A stretch of DNA of 64,000 nt from Thalassobaculum sp. OXR-137 (GCF_034377285.1 NZ_CP139715.1:2774001-2838000), one strand, 5' to 3'; positions 1 to 10,100 are shown, numbered from the stretch's first letter. Notes: generated from the sequence alone by a model not told the origin. Made by a program: numbers and translations.

Positions 1-65
1 TAGCGTCTGCGGTCCGTGCCGAGAGTCAGTCGGATCGCCCCGGTCCGCAGAAGGAGTAGAAGACC

Positions 66-1475
66 ATGCAGGTCGATGCCCAGCCGTCCAACGCCACCGC
101 CCGCGATGCCGCCATGGCCGACCTGATCGCCGCCTTCGGGGCCGAGCGGATCGTCACCGGCCGGGACATCCGCAACCGCCACGGCACCGACGAGAGCTAC
201 CACCCGACCATGGCGCCGGACGCGGTGTTCTTCGCCCGCAGCACCGAGGAGGTGTCGCAGGTGGTGACGATCTGCGCCAAGCATAAGTGGCCGGTCATTC
301 CCTTCGGCGTCGGCACCTCGCTCGAGGGCGGCATCGCGGCGATGCGCGGCGGGCTCTCGGTCGACGTCTCCGAGATGAACAAGATCCTGCAGGTGAACGC
401 CGAGGACCTGGACGTGCGCGTGCAGGCCGGCGTGACCCGCAAGCAGCTCAACGAACATCTGCGCGACACCGGCCTGATGTTTCCGATCGATCCCGGCGCC
501 GACGCCTCCATCGGCGGCATGTGCGCCACCCGGGCGTCCGGCACCAACGCGGTGCGCTACGGCACCATGCGCGACAACGTCATGAGCCTGACGGTCGTCA
601 TGGCCGACGGCCGCATCGTGAAGACCGCGCGCCGGGCCAAGAAGTCGGCCGCCGGCTACGACCTGACCCGACTGTTCGTCGGCTCCGAGGGCACCCTGGG
701 CGTCATCACCGAGGTCCAGCTCAAGGTCTACGGCATTCCCGAGGCGATCTCGTCCGCCGTCGTCCAGTTCGACGACCTGGAGAGCGCGGTGAACACCTGC
801 GTGCTGACGATCCAGTCCGGCGTGCCGGTGGCCCGCATGGAACTGCTGGACGACACCCAGATGGGCGCCTGTATCTCCTACTCCAAGCTGGAGGGCTACA
901 CCGCCCGCCCGACGCTGTTCTTCGAGTTCCACGGCTCGGAGAACGGCGTGGTCGAGCAGGCGGAGACCGTCCAGGCCATCGCCGCCGATTTCGGCGGGAC
1001 CGATTTCAAATGGGCGACCAAGCCGGAAGACCGCAACAAGCTGTGGGAGGCCAGGCACAACGCGTTCTACGCCGCCCTGTCCCTGCGGCCGGGCGCCAAG
1101 GGCTGGCCGACCGATGTCTGCGTGCCGATCTCGCGCCTGGCGGAGTGCATCACGGAGACCAAGAAGGACCTGGCCGAGACCGGCCTGCTGGCCCCGCTGG
1201 TCGGCCATGTGGGCGACGGCAACTTCCATCTGGTCTACGTCATCGACCCGGAGAGCCAGGCCGAGCTGGATCTGGCCAAGGCGCATAGTGACCGCATGGT
1301 CCTGCGCGCCCTGTCCATGGACGGCACCTGCACCGGCGAGCACGGCGTCGGCTACGGCAAGATGGAGTTCCTGGCCGCCGAACTGCCGGAAGCGATCCCG
1401 GTGATGCGCGCGGTCAAGCAGGCCCTCGACCCGGACAACATCATGAACCCGGGCAAGCTGTTCCGGATGAACTGA
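66..1475 (+). CDS. FAD-linked oxidase, D-lactate dehydrogenase / GlcD type
   Basis: A 469-residue flavoprotein that should oxidise a 2-hydroxy acid such as D-lactate or glycolate and pass electrons to the respiratory chain. The N-terminal half is a PCMH-type FAD-binding domain (roughly residues 40-220) with VIPFGVGTSLEGG and the GGMCATRASG segment. The C-terminal half is the FAD-oxidase C domain with GHVGDGNFHL and the family signature GEHGVGYGK near the end. The length is normal for a single-chain Dld or GlcD protein. The ATG has AAGGAG a few bases upstream. A glcG-like gene lies just downstream at 2625, which favours the glycolate/lactate family, but the exact substrate is not fixed by sequence. 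Confidence 0.9.
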   Translation: MQVDAQPSNATARDAAMADLIAAFGAERIVTGRDIRNRHGTDESYHPTMAPDAVFFARSTEEVSQVVTICAKHKWPVIPFGVGTSLEGGIAAMRGGLSVDVSEMNKILQVNAEDLDVRVQAGVTRKQLNEHLRDTGLMFPIDPGADASIGGMCATRASGTNAVRYGTMRDNVMSLTVVMADGRIVKTARRAKKSAAGYDLTRLFVGSEGTLGVITEVQLKVYGIPEAISSAVVQFDDLESAVNTCVLTIQSGVPVARMELLDDTQMGACISYSKLEGYTARPTLFFEFHGSENGVVEQAETVQAIAADFGGTDFKWATKPEDRNKLWEARHNAFYAALSLRPGAKGWPTDVCVPISRLAECITETKKDLAETGLLAPLVGHVGDGNFHLVYVIDPESQAELDLAKAHSDRMVLRALSMDGTCTGEHGVGYGKMEFLAAELPEAIPVMRAVKQALDPDNIMNPGKLFRMN

Positions 1476-1487
1476 GGGGACTCCGGC

Positions 1488-2609
1488 ATGGCGACGCTGA
1501 TGCAGATCGACGGAGACGGTCGGCTGTCGCCCATGCAGGTAGAACCTTACGGCACGGAGGCTGAGCTTCAGGCGTTGCTTGCCCAGCACCCAGACCTTCT
1601 CTCGGCGGATGACGACGGGGGTAAGCGTTGGCTGCTGATCCGCCGGGAGATGTCGGTCCCCATCCAGGGCTCTGACATCGCCGGCGGCGACGCCACTGGC
1701 TATATCGATCATCTGTTCGTCGATCAGGACGGCGTTCCGACCATTGTCGAGGTAAAGCGGGCGACCAATACAGAGGCGCGCCGCCAGGTCGCCGGTCAGA
1801 TCCTCGATTACGCCGCGAATGCCCCATTGCATTGGAGCGGGGGTCTTTTGCGTCAGGCGTTTGAGGCACCTCTGGTGGCTGAAGGCCAGGAACCGGGCGC
1901 CGCCTTGTCGGACTTCCTCGGGGTCGAAGATGCCGACCCGGAGGCCTTCTGGGATCTGGTGGAAACCAATCTGCGGGAAGGGAGACTCCGGCTGGTGTTC
2001 GTGATGGACATCGTGCCGCCGTCCCTCCAGCGCATCGTCGAGTTCCTCAACCGGCAAATGATCTCGGTCGACGTCATGGCGGTCGAGATTAGGCGCCATA
2101 GTGGTTCGTCAGGCAACGTCCTGGAGGTGCAGCGAAAGGGCGAGACGGCCTCGCGGCGCCGAAGCCCGGCTTCAGTCAGACGAGAGCGTCCCACTCCCGA
2201 AGTGTGGCGCGACCATTTTCTGGGACATCACGGATCCGAGGTCGCTGCCGGGATTGATGCGATCATTTCTTTCATGAGGGAGCGCGGAGAGATCTTCGCG
2301 ACGGCGGCGCAGAGCCCCTCCCTTGGATTGAAACTGCCGAATGTCAGCCGCGCGCCCTATCCGCTGTTTGTGAAATGGACTGGCTCGATCACCATTTCCC
2401 TTTCCTACCTGATGCGGAACGATGCTCTGACCGACGCGGCTGTCCGTGCGCACTGGGCGGAACGCCTATTGGCTTGCGCGCCTGGCCGCAGCCGGTTCGG
2501 AGCGCCGAACGGCGATGTTGTCTTCGCCCCTGAGGTTTTGAGAGAAACCGCGACGGTTCTGAGCATCCTGCGCGTTGTAGAGGAGCTGATTTCCGTTCTG
2601 GAACCCTGA
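1488..2609 (+). CDS. PD-(D/E)xK nuclease-like protein of unknown role
   Basis: A 373-residue protein. Residues 70-110 hold a restriction-endonuclease-like core: D74 in YIDHLFVD, then E88 and K90 in VEVK, then Q104 in the following helix. This spacing is typical of NucS/DUF91-type PD-(D/E)xK folds. The rest, with a basic linker near residues 220-240, is not recognised. GAGGGGA precedes the ATG, and the gene starts 12 bases after the oxidase stop. Codon use looks more AT-tolerant than its neighbours, and it splits a glcD-glcG-like pair, so it may be an insertion. Binding or cleavage of DNA is inferred from the fold only. Confidence 0.65.
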   Translation: MATLMQIDGDGRLSPMQVEPYGTEAELQALLAQHPDLLSADDDGGKRWLLIRREMSVPIQGSDIAGGDATGYIDHLFVDQDGVPTIVEVKRATNTEARRQVAGQILDYAANAPLHWSGGLLRQAFEAPLVAEGQEPGAALSDFLGVEDADPEAFWDLVETNLREGRLRLVFVMDIVPPSLQRIVEFLNRQMISVDVMAVEIRRHSGSSGNVLEVQRKGETASRRRSPASVRRERPTPEVWRDHFLGHHGSEVAAGIDAIISFMRERGEIFATAAQSPSLGLKLPNVSRAPYPLFVKWTGSITISLSYLMRNDALTDAAVRAHWAERLLACAPGRSRFGAPNGDVVFAPEVLRETATVLSILRVVEELISVLEP

Positions 2610-2624
2610 CCGGAGAGGTCTGTT

Positions 2625-3071
2625 TTGCCCATCCCCACTTCCGAACTCTCCCTAGACGAGGCCCGGGCGATCATCGCCGGGGCCTTCGCCAAGGCCGCCG
2701 AGCTGGGATTGAAGCCGCTGGCGGTTGCCGTGCTCGATGCCGGGGGCCATATCCGTGCGATCGAACGGCAGGACGGCGCCAGCATGCACCGGCCGGAAAT
2801 CGCCATCGGCAAGGCCTACGGGGCTCTCGCCATGGGGTTCGGCAGCCGGGAGCTGGCCAATCGGGTGAAGGACAAGGGTGCTGTGTTTCTCGATGCGGTG
2901 AACGGCATGATCGGCGGGCGGTTGATACCGGCCCCCGGCGGCGTGCTGGTGAAGGACAAGGCCGGGAACGTGATCGCGGCCGTGGGCATTTCCGGCGATA
3001 CATCCGATCGGGATGAAGCCTGCGCGGTCGCCGGGATCGCGGCGGCGGGACTGGATTCCGCGACCGGATGA
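2625..3071 (+). CDS. GlcG/HbpS family heme-binding-like protein
   Basis: A 148-residue protein of the GlcG/HbpS (DUF336) family. The recognisable parts are the N-terminal helix with LSLDEARAIIAGAF, then LAVAVLDAGGHIRAIERQDGA, and the C-terminal GGVLVKDKAGNVIAAVGISG hairpin. Members sit near glycolate or lactate oxidase genes and bind heme or small ligands; their exact role is unclear. The start is TTG at 2625 with GGAGAGG upstream, the only start that keeps the family's N-terminal helix. The next gene begins inside its stop codon (ATGA), which indicates translational coupling. Confidence 0.85.
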   Translation: MPIPTSELSLDEARAIIAGAFAKAAELGLKPLAVAVLDAGGHIRAIERQDGASMHRPEIAIGKAYGALAMGFGSRELANRVKDKGAVFLDAVNGMIGGRLIPAPGGVLVKDKAGNVIAAVGISGDTSDRDEACAVAGIAAAGLDSATG

Positions 3072-3823
3072 GCGCGGTCGCCAAGTTCGCCCTGGCGGTC
3101 GCGGCCATGGCCATGGTCGGCCCGCTTCTGCTGAAGGGCGCCAGCCATTCCTGGGCCACCGAACCCTGGCACCGGGCCGACCGGAGTTCCGCCGGCCTCG
3201 CCCCGGATCCGCGCACCACCCCGGAAGCGGTCGTGCAGGTCTATGCCGCCCCCACCTATGGCTGGCGCGGCATCTTCGCCGTGCATGCCTGGATCGCGGT
3301 CAAGGACGCCGACGCGGCGCGCTATGACCGCTGGGACGTCATGGGCTGGGGCAGCGGCCGGGTGGTTCGGCACAATTACGACGGCCCGGACCACCGGTGG
3401 TTCGGCCGCGAGCCGCAGGTCCTGGCGGATATCCGGGGCGACAAGGCGGCGGCGCTGATCCCGCAGATCCGCGAGGCGGTCGCCGCCTATCCCTGGCCCG
3501 AGACCTATCGGACCTTCCCCGGTCCCAACAGCAACACCTTCGTCGCCTTCGTCGCGCGCCGGGTGCCGGATCTCGGCCTGGACCTGCCGCCCACGGCGAT
3601 CGGCAAGGACTTCCGGCCGCTCAGCGATCCCATCGGCCACGCGCCGAGCGGGCGCGGGTTTCAGGTGAGTCTGCTGGGGCTGGCCGGGCTGATCGTGGCG
3701 CCGGCCGAGGGGATCGAGCTCAACCTGCTCGGTCTCGGCATCGGCGTGGACGTCGCGCAGCCGGCCCTGCGCCTGCCCGGGATCGGCCGGATCGGCGTCG
3801 GCGGCAAGGCGGACCACCAATAG
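3068..3823 (+). CDS. DUF3750 family protein
   Basis: A 251-residue protein with an N-terminal hydrophobic segment (about residues 5-22) that is either a signal peptide or an anchor. The following domain matches DUF3750: APTYGWRGIFAVHAWIAVK, then WDVMGWG, then TFPGPNSNTFVAFVAR. It is probably periplasmic or membrane-bound. The biochemical function of the family is unknown. The ATG overlaps the stop of the GlcG-like gene by four bases, so the two are one transcript. A stem-loop follows directly at 3828-3855. Confidence 0.75.
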   Translation: MSAVAKFALAVAAMAMVGPLLLKGASHSWATEPWHRADRSSAGLAPDPRTTPEAVVQVYAAPTYGWRGIFAVHAWIAVKDADAARYDRWDVMGWGSGRVVRHNYDGPDHRWFGREPQVLADIRGDKAAALIPQIREAVAAYPWPETYRTFPGPNSNTFVAFVARRVPDLGLDLPPTAIGKDFRPLSDPIGHAPSGRGFQVSLLGLAGLIVAPAEGIELNLLGLGIGVDVAQPALRLPGIGRIGVGGKADHQ

Positions 3824-3827
3824 CGAA

Positions 3828-3855
3828 AGCCCCCGACCGTTGCCGGTCGCGGGCT
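3828..3855 (+). terminator. Putative stem-loop terminator after the DUF3750 gene
   Basis: AGCCCCCGACC and GGTCGCGGGCT form an 11-bp stem with one mismatch around a GTTGCC-type loop, five bases after the stop codon. The tail GGAATTTCC is not U-rich, so termination may be weak. Confidence 0.5.
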
Positions 3856-3907
3856 GGAATTTCCGCTCTGTGAGAGATGGCCGGCGGCAGTGCCCCGACC
3901 CGTCAGC

Positions 3908-4027
3908 TCAGGAAATGGCCGCCGCCGACAGGAACATCGTGCCGAGCAGAATGCCGTACACGAAGACCAGCGCCGGCCAGGAGGCGGCATTTCGATTGTA
4001 AGCCCGGATCATTTCGTCCTTCGTCAT
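3908..4027 (-). CDS. 39-residue single-span membrane protein
   Basis: A short reverse-strand gene with an excellent ribosome site: AAAGGAGG stands six bases before the ATG at 4027. The product has a polar start (MTKDEMIRAYNRNAASW) and one hydrophobic span of about 20 residues (PALVFVYGILLGTMFLSAAA). It ends with TGA at 3908. The length and layout fit a bacterial small inner-membrane protein. It is read divergently from the alcohol dehydrogenase gene. I do not recognise the family. The strong Shine-Dalgarno and the clean transmembrane span are the reasons to call it. Confidence 0.6.
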   Translation of the reverse strand: MTKDEMIRAYNRNAASWPALVFVYGILLGTMFLSAAAIS

Positions 4028-4334
4028 GGTCGCCTCCTTTGAGGATCACGGAACCCCCCCATGGGGTGCCTATGAAACGGACGATCTCACGCCTGCTTGG
4101 GCGCCTATCGTCAAGAAACGCCATTTAACGTACGCGCAGAGAACATCAAGCGGGATTTGCGCGGAAATCCGGCTGACGCCTGCAATGCAGTTAAGCGCAA
4201 ACCGCATAGCTCGGATTCGGCAATCGATCTGTCGAAAATTCGGCTGTCTTGTAGCTGCTTGTGGCCGTCGCGGGCGGGCGGTACGGTCACTGTCAAACGA
4301 CAGGATTCAAACACTGAGGGACGGAGGAGCCGTG
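4028..4334 (+). other. Divergent intergenic region, no gene recognised
   Basis: About 307 bases between the small membrane protein (reverse) and the iron alcohol dehydrogenase (forward). It is less GC-rich than its surroundings, as expected for a region with two divergent promoters. No convincing sigma-70 pair, riboswitch or repeat was identified. A longer frame upstream of the dehydrogenase start runs through it but has no coding character. Confidence 0.5.
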
Positions 4335-5504
4335 ATGGCCAATTTCCCGAGCGGCGTGTGGCGCTATCCGACTGAGATCCGCTTCGGTGTGGGCGAGATC
4401 GACCGGCTGGCGGATGCTTGCGCGGACGCGGGAATCCGACGCCCGCTGATCGTGACCGATGCCGGCCTGGTCCGGAATTCGATGATCACCGGCGCGCGCG
4501 ACGACCTGCAGGATGCGGGCATGGCGGCGGAGGTTTTTTCGCGCGTGCGTGGCAACCCGATCGGCGCGAACGTGACCGAGGGCTGCGAGATGTTCCGGGA
4601 CGGCGATTTCGACGGTGTGATCGGCTTCGGCGGCGGCTCGGCCCTGGATGCCGCCAAGGCCATCGCCATGGCCGCCTATCAGGACCGTCCGCTGTTCGAC
4701 CTGCATGTCAAAGCCGGCGGACCGGCCGCCATCGACGGTTCGAAGATCGCCCCGATCATCGCCGTGCCGACGACCGCCGGCACCGGGTCCGAGACCGGCC
4801 GTGCCTCGCTGATCACCGAGGAGGAGGTGCACGAGAAGCGCATCTTCCTGCATGCCCGAATGATGCCGACCATCGTGATCGAGGATCCGCAGCTCACGGT
4901 CGGCCTGCCGGCCAACCTGACCGCCTGGACGGGAATCGATGCGCTGGCCCATTGCTTCGAGGGCTTCTGCTCGCCGGAGCTTCACCCGTTCTCCGACGGC
5001 GTGGCGGTGGAGGGCATGCGGCTGATCAAGGAATACCTGCCGCGGGCGGTCGAGGACGGACGCGACCTGGAGGCGCGCGGCATGATGCTGGCGGCGGCTT
5101 CCATGGGCTCCACCGCGTTCCAGAAGGGCCTCGGCGCCATCCACTCGCTCAGCCATCCCGTGGGTGCGCGGTTCGACACCCATCACGGCCTGACCAACGG
5201 CGTGTTCTTCCCCTATGTGATCGCCTTCAACCGCGATGCGATCGCCGACAAGTGCGAGCGGCTGTCGGCCTATCTCGGGCTGAAGAAATCCGGGATCGAC
5301 GGGGTGATGGAGTGGATTCTGGACCTGCGCAAGCAGTTCGATATCCCTCATACTGCAAGGGAACTGGGCGTCGATCCGGACCGGGTCGATGAAATCGCGG
5401 CGGCCGCCGAAAAAGACCCGTCAACGGGCAGCAATCCGAAGCCGATGAGTGCGGCGGACATGGCGACGGTCCTGCGGAACGCCCTGGAGGGAACACTCGA
5501 CTGA
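4335..5504 (+). CDS. Iron-containing alcohol dehydrogenase
   Basis: A 389-residue group III alcohol dehydrogenase that oxidises an alcohol, or reduces an aldehyde, with NAD(P). The nucleotide-binding GFGGGSALDAAKAIA lies at about 97-111, followed by PTTAGTGSETG. The metal ligands of the family are present: D202 and H206 in GIDALAH, H270 in GAIHSLSHP and H284 in THHGLTNG. The ATG at 4335 is chosen because GGAGGAG precedes it and the family's N-terminus starts here, although the frame stays open upstream and a GTG is adjacent. It is followed closely by a 2-hydroxyacid dehydrogenase, so the two may act in the same catabolic route. The substrate is unknown. Confidence 0.88.
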   Translation: MANFPSGVWRYPTEIRFGVGEIDRLADACADAGIRRPLIVTDAGLVRNSMITGARDDLQDAGMAAEVFSRVRGNPIGANVTEGCEMFRDGDFDGVIGFGGGSALDAAKAIAMAAYQDRPLFDLHVKAGGPAAIDGSKIAPIIAVPTTAGTGSETGRASLITEEEVHEKRIFLHARMMPTIVIEDPQLTVGLPANLTAWTGIDALAHCFEGFCSPELHPFSDGVAVEGMRLIKEYLPRAVEDGRDLEARGMMLAAASMGSTAFQKGLGAIHSLSHPVGARFDTHHGLTNGVFFPYVIAFNRDAIADKCERLSAYLGLKKSGIDGVMEWILDLRKQFDIPHTARELGVDPDRVDEIAAAAEKDPSTGSNPKPMSAADMATVLRNALEGTLD

Positions 5505-5515
5505 AGGGAATTTCC

Positions 5516-6532
5516 GTGCGTCACAAGGCCTTACTGATCGATCCGCTCTACCACCCGGGCGGGGAGGAGCATCTGCGTGCCCATGTGGATGTCGAACTGC
5601 TGATCCGCCCCGACCGGGACGCGGTGCTGGCGGCGGCCAAGGGTGCCCATGGCATCTGCGGCCGCTATCCCAACAAGGTGGATGCGGAGGTCATTGCGGC
5701 GGCGGAAGACCTGCTGGTGGTCTGCTCGTCCGGCCGCGGCACCGATGCGATCGACATCGCGGCCGCGACCGAGGCCGGGGTGATCGTCGTGAACAACCCG
5801 GGCTTCGGCAAGATTCCGGTCTCCGAGCACGCGCTGTTCATGATGATGAGCCTGTCGCGGCACGGCTTCGAGCACGATTCCATGGTGCGCTCAGGCAAGG
5901 GCTGGTCCGACCGGCTGAGCGAGACCAACACGATCAAGGACCTGGACCAGTCGGTGCTGGGCATCGTCGGCCTCGGCCAGATCGGTACCGAGATGGCGCG
6001 CAAATGCATGGGCGCCTTCGATATGGACGTGATCGCCTACGACCCCTACGTCGATGCGGGTGCCGCCAACGATCTCGGCATCGAGATGGTGTCCGACCTG
6101 ACCGATCTGCTGGCCCGCGCCGACTACGTGTCGGTGCATGCCGAGTTGAACGACGAGACCCACCACATGTTCAACGACGCGGCCTTCGAGGCGATGCAGC
6201 CGCATGCCTGCCTGATCAACACCGCGCGCGGCAAGATCGTCAGCCAGGACGCCCTGCACAAGGCGCTGAGCGCCCGCCGGATCCGGGCGGCGGCGCTGGA
6301 CGTGTTCGAGGTCGAGCCGGTGGGGGCGGACAATCCGCTGTGCCAGCTCGACAACATCATCCTCTCCCCGCATGTGGGCGGCCTGACCCGCGGCTTCATG
6401 AAGGAGAGCGCGATGACGGTGGCGCGCACCATGCTGACGGTGTTCAACGCCGAGCAGCCGGCCAACATCCGCAATCCCGACGCCTGGGAACGCGCCAAGC
6501 AGCGGGCGACCCGGCTTCTCGCAACCGGGTAG
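5516..6532 (+). CDS. D-isomer-specific 2-hydroxyacid dehydrogenase
   Basis: A 338-residue NAD-dependent dehydrogenase of the phosphoglycerate/glyoxylate reductase family, acting on 2-hydroxy acids or their keto forms. The Rossmann motif VLGIVGLGQIGTEMA is near residue 145. The catalytic arginine lies in LINTARGKIV, the glutamate in the FEVEPVG region, and the histidine in LSPHVGG. It starts with GTG, with GAAGGGA just upstream, 11 bases after the alcohol dehydrogenase stop, so the pair is likely co-transcribed. It converges with soxG, with only 21 bases between the stops. Confidence 0.87.
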   Translation: MRHKALLIDPLYHPGGEEHLRAHVDVELLIRPDRDAVLAAAKGAHGICGRYPNKVDAEVIAAAEDLLVVCSSGRGTDAIDIAAATEAGVIVVNNPGFGKIPVSEHALFMMMSLSRHGFEHDSMVRSGKGWSDRLSETNTIKDLDQSVLGIVGLGQIGTEMARKCMGAFDMDVIAYDPYVDAGAANDLGIEMVSDLTDLLARADYVSVHAELNDETHHMFNDAAFEAMQPHACLINTARGKIVSQDALHKALSARRIRAAALDVFEVEPVGADNPLCQLDNIILSPHVGGLTRGFMKESAMTVARTMLTVFNAEQPANIRNPDAWERAKQRATRLLATG

Positions 6533-6553
6533 CCCCGTCTCAGGCGAAGAGTG

Positions 6554-7153
6554 TCAGCTGGGGGCGATGCGGACTCCGACATCGGCCCCAGCGTCGACCA
6601 GCCAGTCCCAGAGATAGGCGGCGAAGGACGGGCGGACGAACAGCCGGTAGGCGTCCTCCTCCGTCTGCTCCAGGGCGATCTGGGCGCGGCCCAGCAGCCC
6701 CTGGGAGCACTGGCCGGACTTGAAGACCGAGGGATGCAGGTCCTGCGGCCAGCCCTTGGACAAGACCCAGCGGGCGGCATGCCCGGAGAGCTCGATCACC
6801 GCGTAGTTGTCGGACAGGTCGACCACCGCGTGGTGGACCCGGGACATGGCGGCTTCCAGTTTGCCGCACAGGGCGGTGCTGTCGCCGTCCTCGGCGACCG
6901 CCAGCCACTCGTCCGGGCCGAGCCAGATCAGCGACACGCCCTCGGTGCGCGCCGTGGTGTTGGGCGTGACCGGCAGGGCGGCACCCAGCACCGTCTCCAC
7001 ATGGCCGGCGAAGGCCTTGTCGGCATCGCCGCGCAGATTGATCAGGCTCAGGCCGACCACCTCGCGCAAGACCACGCCCGCGTGGTGCGGGCCGCCGACG
7101 GGGCCGATATGACCGGAAAGCGGGCTGTTAGCCTGGGGTGCGGTATCAGCCAT
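6554..7153 (-). CDS. soxG: Sarcosine oxidase gamma subunit
   Basis: A 199-residue SoxG-type subunit of heterotetrameric sarcosine oxidase, the cytoplasmic enzyme that demethylates sarcosine to glycine and passes the methylene unit to tetrahydrofolate. Visible family features are VVGLSLINLRGD near the N-terminus, LIWLGPDEWLAV in the middle and the DLSDNYAVIELSG region. It is the last gene of the B-D-A-G operon, and its start overlaps the alpha-subunit stop. The gamma subunit is structural and has no catalytic motif. Confidence 0.88.
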   Translation of the reverse strand: MADTAPQANSPLSGHIGPVGGPHHAGVVLREVVGLSLINLRGDADKAFAGHVETVLGAALPVTPNTTARTEGVSLIWLGPDEWLAVAEDGDSTALCGKLEAAMSRVHHAVVDLSDNYAVIELSGHAARWVLSKGWPQDLHPSVFKSGQCSQGLLGRAQIALEQTEEDAYRLFVRPSFAAYLWDWLVDAGADVGVRIAPS

Positions 7154-10100
7154 CTCGGCGGCTCCCCTCGATGTCGAAGAACACGGGATCGGTCACGGTC
7201 ACCTTCACGGTCTTGCCGGCCAGCGGCACCGACAGGGTCTCACCCTTGCGGCCATGCCCGCCCTTGACCAGGGCCATGGCGATCGAGCGGCCGCAATTGG
7301 CGGAATAGTAGGACGAGGTGACGTGGCCGAGCATGACCATGGGCGGCTGCGGCTTCACATCCTCCACGATCTGCGCCCCTTCCGGCAGCACCTCGTTCGG
7401 GTTTTCGGTCAGCAGGCCGACGAGCTGCTTGCGGTCGGGCAGCATCAGGTCGGGGCGGAACAGGCCGCGCTTGCCGATGAAGTCGGTCTTGGTCTTCGAC
7501 ACGATCCAATCCATGGCGAGGTCGCTCGGGGTGACCGAGCCGTCGGTCTCCTGGCCGACGATGATGAAGCCGCGCTCGGCCCGCAGCACGTGCATCGCCT
7601 CGGTGCCGTAGGGCGTGATGCTGTGCTTCTCGCCCGCCGCCATCAGCGCCTCCCACAGCGCCATGCCGTAGCGCCGGGGCACGTTGATCTCGAAGGAGAG
7701 CTCGCCGGTGAAGGAGATCCGGTAGACCCGGGCCGGGATGCCGGCCACCGTGCCCTCTTTCATCGCCATGAACGGGAAGGCGTCGTTCGACAGGTCGATG
7801 TCGTCGCACAGCTCGGCCAGCAGCTCGCGGCACTTCGCACCGCAGATGGACGCGACCGACCACTGCTCGGTGACCGAGGTGAGATAGACCTCCAGGTCGG
7901 GCCACTCGGTCTGCAGATGCTCCTCCAGATGGGCGAGCACCCGCGGCGCGCCGCCGGTGGTGGTGGTCATGTGGAAATGGTCGTCGGCGAGCCGGGTGGT
8001 GACCCCGTCGTCGATGACGAAGCCGGCATCGTTCAGCATCAGCCCGTAGCGGCACTTGCCGACCCCGAGCTTCAGCCAGGCATTGGTGTAGACCCGGTTC
8101 AGGAACTCGGCCGAATCCTTGCCGCGTACGTCGATCTTGCCGAGGGTGGACGCGTCCAGGATGCCGACGGCGTTGCGCGCCGCCATGCATTCGCGGTCGA
8201 CCGCCTGGCGCATGGTCTCGCCCGCCTTGGGATAGTACCAGGGTCGCATCCACTGGCCGACATGTTCGAACTTGGCGCCATGGGCTTTGTGCCAGGGATC
8301 GACGGCGGTGGTGCGCACCGGGTCGAACAGCTTGCCGATATCGCGGCCGCCATAGGCGCCGATGGTCGTCGGCGTGTAGGGCGGGCGGAAGGTGGTGGTG
8401 CCGACCGCTGGGATGTCGGTGCCGAGCGTGGCTGCGACGATGGCCAGGGCGTTGACGTTGGACGTCTTGCCCTGGTCGGTGCCCATGCCGGTGGTGGTGT
8501 AGCGCTTCACATGCTCGATGGAGCGGTAGCCCTCGCGCGCCGCCAAGTTCAGATCGGCGGCGGTGACGTCGTTCTGGAAGTCGACGAAATGCTTGCCCTT
8601 GTGCCCGACCGGCTGGTCCGAGGGCAGGACCCAGATCGTGCGATGGTCGGTGGTGCCGGGCTCCTCGACCGTCGGGGCGGCGGGCTGGCGGGTTGTGCTG
8701 CCGGTGGCGCGGGCGGCGTCGAGCCCGGCCTTGATGCCGTCCTTGACCGCCTGGGCGACGGTCAGGGTGCCGGCACATCCGCCGACCGAGGCCTGCGGCG
8801 CCATCTTCGGGTCGTGCACGGCGGCCGGAACGAACGCGTCCATCTCCTCGTCCCAGTGCAGCTTGCCTCGGCTCTGGCTGAACAGGTGGACCGTCGGGTT
8901 GAAGCCGCCGCACATAGCGACGAGGTCGCAGCCGATCCGCCGGGTGACCTTGGCGAGACCGGAGCCGTCGGCGGTCATCTCGGCGACGTCCACCCCCTCG
9001 ACCCGATGATGGCCGTAGGTGCCGGTGACGGAATGGCCGGCCAGGATGTCGATGCCCTTCTCGCGGGCGGCGTCGACCAGCGGGCCCTTGGGTTCAGCGC
9101 GCAGATCGACGATGGCGGCCACCCGTGCGCCGCGGGCCGCATAGGCCAGCGCGGTGCGGTAGCCGTCGTCATGGCCGGTCACGATCAGCGGCTTGCGCCC
9201 GGCGGTCACGCCGTAGCGCACCGCGTAGCCGCGGGCGGCGGTCGACAGCATGACGCCCGGCCGGTCGTTGTCGCGGAACACCAGCGGCCGCTCCAGCGTG
9301 CCGGTGGCGAGCACCACCTGCTTGGCGCGGATCTTCCACAGGCGCTGGCGGGGCGTGTTGGGGACGACCGCGCCGATATGGTCGGTCACCCGCTCGGCGG
9401 CGAGCAGGTAGTTGTGGTCGAAATAGGCATGCACGCAGGTGCGCGGCAGCAAGGTCACCTCGGGCATGGAGGCCAGTTCGGCGACGACCTCGGCGACCCA
9501 GTCGGGACCCGGCTTGCCGTCGATGAACACGTCGTCCTCGGCCAGCAGCGAGCCGCCGAATTCGGCCTGCTCGTCGGCCAGGATCACCCGCGCGCCGGTG
9601 CGTCCGGCCGCCAGAGCGGCGGCGAGACCGGCCGGGCCGGCGCCGACGATCAGCACGTCCGGATGGGCGTGCATATGCTCGTAGCGGTCCGGGTCCGGGC
9701 CTTCCGGTGCCTTGCCGAGGCCGGCGGCATTGCGGATCACCTCCTCGTAGGTCATCCACAGGGAGGCCGGCCACATGAAGGTCTTGTAGTAGAAGCCGGC
9801 CGGGAAAAGCCGGTGCAGGGCGGAGTTCACCGCGCCGACGTCGTATTTCAGCGACGGCCAGCGGTTCTGGCTGTCGGCGTCGAGCCCGTCGAATAGTTCG
9901 ATCTGGGTGGCGCGCAGGTTCGGCTCGCTGCGATTGCCGCGGGCGAGCTGGATGAGGGCATTGGGCTCCTCGGCACCGATGCCGAGGATGCCGCGCGGCC
10001 GGTGATACTTGAAGCTGCGGCCGACCAGATGGACGTCGTTGGCCAGCAGGGCGGAGGCGAGCGTGTCGCCGGCATAGCCGGTGTAGCTCCTGCCGTCGAA

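Noticed and set aside
287-1288. Long forward open frame rich in arginine inside the flavin oxidase gene
   Set aside because: It is the +2 shadow of the oxidase gene, typical of high-GC DNA, with no family likeness.
7254-9896. 880-codon forward frame opposite soxA
   Set aside because: An antisense shadow of a clear SoxA gene; the product is low-complexity and has no ribosome site.
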